Shown in pieces: positions 1 to 5,965 of a stretch of 10,728 bases of DNA (positions are counted from its first letter, which is position 1; each line of letters begins with the position of its first letter). Source of the stretch: Dehalococcoidia bacterium (GTDB lineage Bacteria; Chloroflexota; Dehalococcoidia; GIF9; UBA5629). The notes under the pieces are model-generated. The model was not told the DNA's origin. It saw nothing but the letters and a program-made list of their open reading frames with translations, and did not search any database. The position numbers were made by a program, and so were the translations under genes. The stretch spans positions 1-10,728 of the forward strand of contig JAUVVE010000016.1 in the NCBI GenBank assembly GCA_030604795.1. The letters run 5' to 3'.

Positions 1-992
1 AGGGGAAGCGGTCCATGCCAAGACCGCGTCCACCGTTCCCGACCGAATCAGGGTTGTGGGGCAAACCAACCTTGGTTAACAATGTGAAAACATATGCCTA
101 TGTTCCTTTGATACTTGGCCACGGGGCAGACTGGTTTTCCGACATCGGCACTGAGAACAGCAAGGGCACAGCAGTGTTCGCTCTAGCCGGTAAAATGGTT
201 AACACCGGACTGGCAGAAGTGGCCATGGGTACAACGCTGCACGAGCTTATCTTTGATATTGGTGGTGGGATGTGGGGTGACAAGCGGTTCAAAGCGGTAC
301 AGATTGGGGGTCCTTCGGGCGGTTGCCTGCCGGAAAGTATGCTACCGACGCCGGTGGATTTTGATTCGCTCCGTGAAGCGGGGGCGATTATGGGCTCTGG
401 CGGCGTAATTGCCATGGATGAGGACAACTGCATGGTCGATACTGCGAAGTTCTTCCTTGACTTCATCCAGAAGGAGTCCTGCGGCAAATGCTCAACCTGC
501 CGACTGGGCACCAAGCAGTTGCTGGACATACTGGAGGACATCACTGCTGGAAAAGGCAAGATGGAGGAGATTGATTCACTGCTTGAACTGGGGGAAGATG
601 TGAAGGATGGTTCGTTGTGTGGCTTGGGCAAGACGGCATCTAATCCAGCCCTGACTACCATTCGCTATTTCCGCGATGAGTATGAGGCCCACATTCTGGA
701 GAAACGTTGTCCGGCACGGGTATGTAAGGAGCTTACTGCCTATTATATTATCCCTGAGAAGTGTGAGCGGGGCTGTGAGCATTGCGTCCTGGCGTGCCCT
801 GTGGAGGCAATAAGTTCCAATAAGAAGGGGATAAAGGTCATTGACCAGACCAAGTGCACCAAATGTGGCAGTTGTGAGCTGGTGTGCCCGCCGGAGTATA
901 ATGCGGTGGTAAGACTATCGCCAGTAAACTTGGTGCCATCGTCAGAGGTTGCGAAGCCGAAGAGAAGGAAGACCGGAGGAAAAGCGAAGTGA
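1..992 (+). CDS. nuoF: NuoF/HydB-type NADH-binding flavoprotein subunit with C-terminal 2[4Fe-4S] ferredoxin domain (5' partial)
   Basis: C-terminal part of a NuoF-family subunit (complex I NuoF, HydB/HndC of NAD(P)-linked hydrogenases, or FdhB-type subunits), which takes electrons from NAD(P)H through FMN into iron-sulfur clusters. The frame is open from base 3 and reads GKRS before the ATG at 15. The family normally has GKRxMPRPRPPFP here, so that Met is internal and the start is off the left edge. Counting from it, visible parts are the FMN-side segment TLVNNVKTYAY (19-29), an SLBB-like region (about 50-110), the N3 cluster motif CGKCSTC (156-162) with C202, the linker RCPARVC (231-237), and a ferredoxin-like tail with cysteines 250/254/257/261 and 281/284/287/291. 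The first ferredoxin motif is C-x3-C-x2-C-x3-CP, one residue longer than usual. The tail ends in a Lys-rich stretch. Its stop overlaps the next start by 4 bases. Which NuoF-family complex it serves cannot be told without the upstream genes; the symbol is by family only. Confidence 0.9.
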   Translation, partial: GKRSMPRPRPPFPTESGLWGKPTLVNNVKTYAYVPLILGHGADWFSDIGTENSKGTAVFALAGKMVNTGLAEVAMGTTLHELIFDIGGGMWGDKRFKAVQIGGPSGGCLPESMLPTPVDFDSLREAGAIMGSGGVIAMDEDNCMVDTAKFFLDFIQKESCGKCSTCRLGTKQLLDILEDITAGKGKMEEIDSLLELGEDVKDGSLCGLGKTASNPALTTIRYFRDEYEAHILEKRCPARVCKELTAYYIIPEKCERGCEHCVLACPVEAISSNKKGIKVIDQTKCTKCGSCELVCPPEYNAVVRLSPVNLVPSSEVAKPKRRKTGGKAK

Positions 993-1744
993 CAACGACC
1001 ATAGTCGTAGCTGGAAAAGGCGGTGTCGGCAAGACAGCTATCTCCGCGTTGCTGATTGAGCTGTTATCCAAAAAGGGGGTGGTTCTGGCCATCGATGCCG
1101 ACCCCAGCACCAACCTGAATGATGCCCTGGGCCTGCCTCTGAAGGACACGGTAGGCAAGGCGCGTGAGGACATTACTGAAGACATTCAGAGAGGGACTCT
1201 TTCTCCCACAGTTCCCAAGCAAGATGTTCTGGATATGAAGGTAAGGGAGGCCTTGGTGGAGTCGGCGAAGGTCGACCTTCTGGCTATGGGGCGTCCGGAA
1301 GGCCCGGGGTGCTACTGTGCTGCCAATCATATGCTGCGTCTTTCCATGGAACGGCTGGCGAAAACGTACGATTATATGGTCGTCGATTCCGAAGCTGGGA
1401 TGGAACACATAAGCCGGCAGACAACACAGGACATAGACTTCCTGCTGACCGTCTCTGATGTGACTACGCGGGGTATTACTGCCGCTGCTCGAATGAATGA
1501 GCTGATTAAGGAGATGAGGACTAAGGTTGGGAAAGCCTACCTGGCAATTAACCGGGTTAAAGATGGGCTGCCACAGGAGATAGGAAAGGCTGCCGACGAC
1601 TTCGGACTTGACATCATCGCTACCATATCTGAAGACCCATATATCGCCGAGTTAGAGATAAGGGGCAAACCGATCACTGAACTCCCAGAGGATTCGCCGC
1701 TCCGACTGGGAGCCAAAGACATAATCTCCAGACTGGGGCTGTGA
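989..1744 (+). CDS. cooC: CooC-like P-loop ATPase (carbon monoxide dehydrogenase nickel-insertion accessory protein)
   Basis: MinD/ParA-superfamily ATPase of the CooC group, which uses ATP in loading nickel into the C-cluster of CO dehydrogenase in the cytoplasm. The 251-residue length fits the family. It has a deviant Walker A GKGGVGKT at 9-16 with signature Lys10, the DADPS segment at 36-40, and DSEAGMEH at 133-140, which matches the D-x-EAGxEH signature of CooC. The motif GRPEGPGCYC puts C108 and C110 where CooC carries its CxC metal-binding, dimer-bridging pair. It starts with GTG at 989 inside the stop of the NuoF-like gene (GTGA overlap), after GGAGGA at 975-980, so translation is probably coupled. 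No CO dehydrogenase is in the window. The presence of CooC implies a nickel enzyme elsewhere, perhaps upstream in the same locus (inference). An ATPase serving another metalloenzyme remains possible. Confidence 0.88.
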   Translation: MTTTIVVAGKGGVGKTAISALLIELLSKKGVVLAIDADPSTNLNDALGLPLKDTVGKAREDITEDIQRGTLSPTVPKQDVLDMKVREALVESAKVDLLAMGRPEGPGCYCAANHMLRLSMERLAKTYDYMVVDSEAGMEHISRQTTQDIDFLLTVSDVTTRGITAAARMNELIKEMRTKVGKAYLAINRVKDGLPQEIGKAADDFGLDIIATISEDPYIAELEIRGKPITELPEDSPLRLGAKDIISRLGL

Positions 1745-2184
1745 CCAGCCTCATATGGGGGGTTACCCAGGTGGGACTTAAGGACAGGAAGCTAATCAGC
1801 CTGCGGGAAATCGAGGGCGTCGTCAGTCCTCACCAGCGCCAGGTTGACATGGCGCTGAAAAGTAAGAGGGAAGCGCTGGAATATGTTGTCGACGTCTCCG
1901 AGCTGGCCGAGTTCATCGGCGGCAGGGTGGAATCGTTGGGACTGGGTGAAGACTGGGCAATAAGCAAGGAAATCCTTCCTGGGGTGGAGGTTTTCTTCGT
2001 TTTCAACCGCGCTGATGAAGAGTTGCCCGCTAGTCTGAGGTTCTTATTCTCCGGCGACAGGATAGGACTGATGAGGGGCGAAGATCTAGCTGGCTTCGTC
2101 ATTCTCCACGTCAGCCACATGCTCAGGTATGTGAGGGAAAGTAATCCTGACAAGGATCTTCCCGAGGTTTGCTATAGAGTATAG
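1741..2184 (+). CDS. Conserved-looking protein of unknown function in the CooC operon
   Basis: 147 residues, soluble, with no signal peptide and no membrane segment. I do not recognise it with confidence. The middle is charged and helical-looking (about 30-80). The second half holds EILPGVEVFFVFNRADEELP followed by a hydrophobic LRFLF and a final helix-like stretch ending in SHMLRYVRE. From memory this half faintly resembles the C-terminal part of DUF3786 proteins (a hydrophobic strand, then a DEEFP-like turn, then an LFD-like segment), but I could not test that. There is one cysteine near the C-terminus, so no metal-binding cluster is evident. GTG 1741 overlaps the cooC stop by 4 bases, as at the preceding junction, but has only a weak Shine-Dalgarno. 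An in-frame GTG at 1771, preceded by a G-run at 1757-1762, is an alternative start giving 137 residues. Its place between cooC and the acyl-CoA synthetase gene suggests a role linked to one of them (inference). Confidence 0.75.
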   Translation: MTSLIWGVTQVGLKDRKLISLREIEGVVSPHQRQVDMALKSKREALEYVVDVSELAEFIGGRVESLGLGEDWAISKEILPGVEVFFVFNRADEELPASLRFLFSGDRIGLMRGEDLAGFVILHVSHMLRYVRESNPDKDLPEVCYRV

Positions 2185-2214
2185 AGACTCTGCCTTTAGG
2201 ACCTGAGGGGGTAA

Positions 2215-3669
2215 ATGGCAAGCAACACGGATTTGGACTTCCTGTTCAATCCCCAGTCGGTAGCTATTGTCGGAGTTTCGGCCAGCCAAGCCTGGGACAA
2301 CGTCGCTGGAACCTATTTGGGAGCTTTGCTCCGCTGTGATTTCAAAGGCCCAATCTACCCCATAAACCCGAAGGGCGGTGAGATTCAGGGCTTGAGAATC
2401 TATGCCGGCATTAAGGACGTTCCGGATCCGCTTGACTACGTTATTTGCTGCATTCCAGCCCGGTCGGTGCCGCAGCTAGTCAAGGATTGCGCCGCCAAGG
2501 GAGTCAAGGCAATCCAGTTCTTCACCTCGGGCTTCGGCGAAACCGGCACTGAGGAAGGCAGAAGGCTGGAGGCGGAGATTTGCGACCTGGCTCACGACGG
2601 CGGAATCAGGCTTGTTGGTCCCAACTGCATGGGAATCTATTGCCCCAGAGGAGGCTTATCTTTCACCATGGATTGCTCGAAAGAAAGCGGGCCGGTGGCT
2701 TTCATTTGCCAGAGCGGTGGGAACGCGATTTATTTCACCCGGCACGCGGCTCAGCGCGGCGTTCGTTTTAGCAAGGTGGTCTCCTACGGGAACGCTGCTG
2801 ATGTCACTGAAAGTGACCTGCTGGACTATCTGGCCGCTGACCCCGAGAGTGGAATCATAGCTGTCTATATTGAGGGAGTGAGGGACGGTAAGCGTTTTGG
2901 CAGAGCTCTCCGGGAGGCAGCGAAGGTTAAGCCGGTGATAGTGATGAAGGGTGGTTGTACTGAAGCCGGGGCAAGAGCGGCGGCTTCTCATACGGGCGCT
3001 CTGGCCGGCTCGGCAAGGATATGGGGCGGCCTCTTGCGGCAGGCAGGGGTTATTCCTGTCGCCACCCTGGAGGAGTTGGCCGACATGTTTGTCACCTTCC
3101 TGTATTTGCCGGTGCCTCAGGGACGGAGACTTGGGTCTATCCACATCGGCGGCGGAGCCGCGGTTGTAGCCACCGATAGCTGGGTTTCTGCCGGGCTCGT
3201 CTTGCCGTCGCTACCACAGGAAATGCAAGACAAGCTTGGGAGCTTCCTCAGCACTCGTGCTGGCGTAAGCCTCAACAACCCCGTGGACCTTGCGCGTCAG
3301 TTCTATTCCCCAGCGGTCTACTCTGTGGTGAAAGCCCTGGCCGAGTACAGCGGCATTGATATCATCGTTGTTCATTTTCCTCTGGGCACCACGCCAGTGG
3401 TGTCTTCCTTCCCCAAAGAGAGTGCCTTTCCTTTGCTGGACAATGTGACTAGAGTTCACCGGGAGACCCGCAAGCCGATGGTGGTGGTGATTGATCAGCT
3501 TGCTACGGCTGAAGCCTGGGAAACGGCCTTCGCTTGCCAGCAGAAGTGTCACCAGGCGGGGATTCCAGTGTACTTCTCGATGAATAGCGCAGCCAGAGCT
3601 ATCAGCCGGTTTCTGTGTTATCATGAGCATCGTGGTGGGTGGCAGGCGGACAACGGGGGACCGGACTGA
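2215..3669 (+). CDS. ADP-forming acyl-CoA synthetase, alpha-subunit-type protein (CoA-binding and phosphohistidine domains)
   Basis: Alpha-type subunit of the NDP-forming acyl-CoA synthetase (ACD) family, related to succinyl-CoA synthetase. The full enzyme interconverts acyl-CoA + ADP + Pi and acid + CoA + ATP. The protein has 484 residues, close to stand-alone alpha subunits and far short of the roughly 700 of alpha-beta fusions. An N-terminal CoA-binding Rossmann domain (about 7-135) includes SVAIVGVSAS (15-24) and ends at GPNCMG (135-140). A succinyl-CoA-ligase-like flavodoxin domain (about 155-295) includes FICQSGGNA (163-171) and the family motif SHTGALAG, whose His259 (codon 2989-2991) is the expected phosphorylated residue. 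A third alpha/beta domain follows. No ATP-grasp (beta) domain is present here or in a neighbouring gene. ATG 2215 follows GAGGGGG at 2205-2211. The gene lies 30 bases after the unknown gene and 31 before the CoA-transferase. The substrate cannot be told from sequence. Confidence 0.88.
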   Translation: MASNTDLDFLFNPQSVAIVGVSASQAWDNVAGTYLGALLRCDFKGPIYPINPKGGEIQGLRIYAGIKDVPDPLDYVICCIPARSVPQLVKDCAAKGVKAIQFFTSGFGETGTEEGRRLEAEICDLAHDGGIRLVGPNCMGIYCPRGGLSFTMDCSKESGPVAFICQSGGNAIYFTRHAAQRGVRFSKVVSYGNAADVTESDLLDYLAADPESGIIAVYIEGVRDGKRFGRALREAAKVKPVIVMKGGCTEAGARAAASHTGALAGSARIWGGLLRQAGVIPVATLEELADMFVTFLYLPVPQGRRLGSIHIGGGAAVVATDSWVSAGLVLPSLPQEMQDKLGSFLSTRAGVSLNNPVDLARQFYSPAVYSVVKALAEYSGIDIIVVHFPLGTTPVVSSFPKESAFPLLDNVTRVHRETRKPMVVVIDQLATAEAWETAFACQQKCHQAGIPVYFSMNSAARAISRFLCYHEHRGGWQADNGGPD

Positions 3670-3683
3670 CTGCCCTCCGGTCC
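3658..3683 (+). promoter_or_regulatory. Intercistronic hairpin just upstream of the CoA-transferase ribosome binding site
   Basis: Perfect 8-bp inverted repeat: GGACCGGA (3658-3665) and TCCGGTCC (3676-3683) around a 10-base loop. Six of eight pairs are G-C. It covers the last codons and stop (3667-3669) of the acyl-CoA synthetase gene, and ends one base before AGAGGAGG (3685-3692), the strong Shine-Dalgarno of the next gene (ATG 3701). There is no U-run, so it is not an ordinary intrinsic terminator. A role in translational coupling or mRNA processing or stability is inference. Confidence 0.55.
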
Positions 3684-3700
3684 AAGAGGAGGTTATCTGA

Positions 3701-5470
3701 ATGGATGAGTATCTGAGAAGTTTCATGGAGTCGAAGTTTCAAGTTCCTGTAGTCGACGGGGAGGACAAGGTTTGCTCTCTGGCTGAAGCCATAAAGAGGC
3801 ACGTAAGGAAGGGAATGACCATCAACGTGTCTGCAGGCGGAGCCTTGATGTACCAGCTCATGAGGGAGTTCTGGGGGCAAAGACCAGGTTTCACGCTCAT
3901 AACTCAGGGCTTGGGCGCAAATCTGCTCGCCGTGATTCAAGGGAGATTGGTTAGAAAAGTCCTAACCAGCTTCGCCGGCAATGGATATCCCAGTCCAGGT
4001 CCTAATCCTCTGGTGCAGAAAGCTTATCTCTCGGGCGAAGTGGAGTTCGAGAACTGGACGATGCGTACCATTCCCCAGAGGCTTCTGGCAGGGGCAATGG
4101 GATGGGGCATCATCCCCACTAAGTCACTTCTGGGGAGTTCCATGGAGGAGGAGAACAAGGAATCCTTCATGGTCATCGATGACCCGTTCTCTGAGGGCGA
4201 GAGGATCGGATTACTGAAAGCCTTGAGGCCGGATATTACGCTGCTTCATGGTGTGGCTGCCGACCGTTGTGGTAACACCATAATGACCTATCCCCTGGGA
4301 GGTGATGCCTTCGGCGCGTGGGCCGCAAAAGACGGCGTGATAGTCAGCGCAGAGAAGATAGTGTCTACCGAGTATATCCGCAGGCATTCACATCTCGTGC
4401 GGGTGCCGTCCTATCTGGTTCTGGCGGTTTGCGAGGCGCCTTATGGAGGCCATCCGGGTGGGATGACATGCCACGGTTTGCCTGAATCCGAGGCCTATTT
4501 CCCCGATTACGATTTCGTCACCGAGGTCAACGAGGCGTCGAGCGATGAAGAAAAGTTCTCGAAATGGATACAACACTGGATTCTGGATTGCAAGGACCAC
4601 AACGACTACCTTTCCAAAGTGGGAAACGAGAGGCTGCTTTATCTGAAAGGTAAGGCCGATTCTGATGCGTGGATAGCTGAAACGCTGTCTGAAATCTCGA
4701 GGGTTGATTTCGAAAGGGAGCCGAACTCTCTGGAGAGGCTGGTGGTAGCTGGTGGAAAGATCATAGCCGAGAAGTGTATCGCTGAAGGATACAAGACAAT
4801 ACTGGCGGGTGTAGGGCTGTCAAACCTGGCGGCCTGGCTTGCCACTTATGCGCTCAAGGAAAAAGGGCACATGGTGGATTTGATGGCTGAGATAGGCATG
4901 TACGGTTACCTGCCCAGAGCATCAGACCCGTCCGTGTTCAGCTTCCATAACATGCACACATGCAAGCTTTTCACCAACATAGACACAACGCTCGGGTTCT
5001 TCGTCGGCGGTTCGTCAAATCGATGTATGGGAGTTTTGGGCGCGGGCCAGGCGGACAAGTTCGGCAACGTGAACTCGACCAAGATCCCGGGTAGGTCCTA
5101 CCTCGTCGGTTCTGGAGGTTCCAACGACATAGCCAGCACCAACAGGGAGACGGTGGTGGTGATGAACGCGGGCAGGCGTAGACTAGTGGAGGAAGTCCCG
5201 TACATTACTTATCCCGGGAAGAACGTCAGGACGCTGGTCACCGATATCGGGGTTTTCGAGAAGATTGACGGCAGGGAGACCTTCACCTTGACAGCCTACA
5301 TCCCTTCGGAGGCAAGTCAGAAGGAGGCGGAAGCCGTAGCCGAGGTGAAGGAGCGGGTGGGATGGGAACTCGACATCGCCTCGCACTTGAAGAGAGTGGA
5401 GCCGCCGACCAGAGAGGAGATAACTCTGCTAAGGCTCTTCGACCCCAGGGGATACTTCATAGGGTCCTAA
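3701..5470 (+). CDS. Fused alpha-beta family I CoA-transferase, glutaconate CoA-transferase-like
   Basis: Moves CoA between carboxylic acids through an enzyme glutamyl-CoA intermediate. At 589 residues it joins the two subunits that are separate in glutaconate CoA-transferase (GctA, GctB). The alpha-like half (about 20-320) has the glycine-rich strand GMTINVSAGGA (38-48), FAGNGYPSPGPNP (91-103) and the segment EVEFENWT (113-120). A linker of about 25 charged residues follows. The beta-like half (about 345-589) has AEIGMYG (396-402), which lines up with the SENGxxG active-site motif of the family and makes Glu397 (codon 4889-4891) the likely catalytic residue. It also has LGAGQADKFGNVNST (446-460) and GSGGSNDIAS (470-479), typical of GctB-like proteins. 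The retained Glu argues against an IpdAB-type hydrolase. ATG 3701 has a strong Shine-Dalgarno at 3685-3692. It is the last gene of the operon. The acid substrates are unknown; next to an acyl-CoA synthetase subunit it probably feeds or drains the same CoA-ester pool (inference). Confidence 0.88.
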   Translation: MDEYLRSFMESKFQVPVVDGEDKVCSLAEAIKRHVRKGMTINVSAGGALMYQLMREFWGQRPGFTLITQGLGANLLAVIQGRLVRKVLTSFAGNGYPSPGPNPLVQKAYLSGEVEFENWTMRTIPQRLLAGAMGWGIIPTKSLLGSSMEEENKESFMVIDDPFSEGERIGLLKALRPDITLLHGVAADRCGNTIMTYPLGGDAFGAWAAKDGVIVSAEKIVSTEYIRRHSHLVRVPSYLVLAVCEAPYGGHPGGMTCHGLPESEAYFPDYDFVTEVNEASSDEEKFSKWIQHWILDCKDHNDYLSKVGNERLLYLKGKADSDAWIAETLSEISRVDFEREPNSLERLVVAGGKIIAEKCIAEGYKTILAGVGLSNLAAWLATYALKEKGHMVDLMAEIGMYGYLPRASDPSVFSFHNMHTCKLFTNIDTTLGFFVGGSSNRCMGVLGAGQADKFGNVNSTKIPGRSYLVGSGGSNDIASTNRETVVVMNAGRRRLVEEVPYITYPGKNVRTLVTDIGVFEKIDGRETFTLTAYIPSEASQKEAEAVAEVKERVGWELDIASHLKRVEPPTREEITLLRLFDPRGYFIGS

Positions 5471-5668
5471 AGCAGCCTGTACTGCACCCGGAAACCAAGC
5501 GGCGCCTACCAGTAGCTGTAGCGTCACTCTCTGTTTGTTGCCTCGCGACTCAACACTAACGTCCTATGACCATTTACTTGGTCGGATTAGTCCATTTGGG
5601 TGATTCATTCGTCAGACGACCGATGATACACTCGGGTATACCTAAATACTGACGGAAGGGCCTATGAC
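5471..5668. other. 198-base intergenic leader before the HTH gene
   Basis: Non-coding as far as I can see. No GC-rich hairpin with a T-run follows the CoA-transferase stop, so no intrinsic terminator can be named. A short inverted pair GACC/GGTC (5568-5571 and 5580-5583) and two palindromes (5609-5619 and 5635-5642) lie in its second half. No convincing -35/-10 pair at 16-18 spacing was found. Confidence 0.5.
5609..5619. promoter_or_regulatory. Candidate operator: 11-bp inverted repeat upstream of the HTH gene
   Basis: TCGTCAGACGA is a perfect inverted repeat with 5-bp arms around a central A, 49 bases before the start of the HTH gene. A second perfect 8-bp palindrome, GGTATACC, lies at 5635-5642. 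Either could bind the small HTH protein encoded just downstream, giving autoregulation, but only position and symmetry support this. Confidence 0.3.
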
Positions 5669-5917
5669 ATGCCAGTTCAAGTTAACGGCGCAGAGTTCTA
5701 CAGAACGGCCGAAGCTTGTCGAATAGCCGGCATAAGTAAGAACACCTTCTTGCGATGGGTCAAAGCGAGGGCATTTGCCGATGTGGAACACAGGGATAGA
5801 AGAGGTTGGAGATTATTCACCCAGGATGACTTGGACAGACTAACAGCCGAGGTCAACAGAATTTACAGGGACCCAGCGGCTGAAAACTGGCGAATACGTT
5901 CCGCGAGGCTGAAGTAG
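5669..5917 (+). CDS. Small MerR-like helix-turn-helix DNA-binding protein
   Basis: 82 residues that are almost entirely a MerR-type/HTH_17 winged-helix DNA-binding domain. FYRTAEACRIAGISKNTFLRW (about 10-30) gives the helix-turn-helix, with the AGIS-x-NTFLRW recognition helix. GWRLFTQDDLDRLTAEV (about 46-62) gives the wing and third helix usual in MerR heads. There is no effector-binding or dimerisation tail as in full MerR regulators, only a short basic end (RIRSARLK). ATG 5669 follows GGAAGG at 5654-5659; the ATG at 5664 is in another frame. The gene precedes the GAF-GGDEF-HD-GYP gene by 48 bases on the same strand, so the two are probably cotranscribed and the protein may regulate that unit (inference). 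An excisionase-like or recombination cofactor role is possible in principle, but no integrase or att site is present. Confidence 0.8.
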   Translation: MPVQVNGAEFYRTAEACRIAGISKNTFLRWVKARAFADVEHRDRRGWRLFTQDDLDRLTAEVNRIYRDPAAENWRIRSARLK

Positions 5918-5965
5918 GTTGAGCCTTTGTGAGTTGGCATAAGCACGCCGGCTCTAGGTGTAAAG

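Noticed and set aside
15..17. ATG at base 15 as the start of the NuoF-like gene
   Set aside because: The frame continues upstream to the window edge with residues that match the family, and the visible part lacks the NADH-binding domain, so the gene is truncated by the window.
98..661. Long - strand open frame opposite the NuoF-like gene
   Set aside because: Ser/Pro-rich translation typical of an antisense shadow; the + strand carries clear family motifs over the same bases.
5362..5559. Short + strand open frame overlapping the end of the CoA-transferase gene
   Set aside because: Out of frame within a well-supported gene for most of its length, with no Shine-Dalgarno and no protein-like motif.
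5563..5668. Repeat of CCTATGAC at 5563-5570 and 5661-5668 flanking the HTH leader
   Set aside because: Only 8 bases with two copies; not enough to call an operator or att site.
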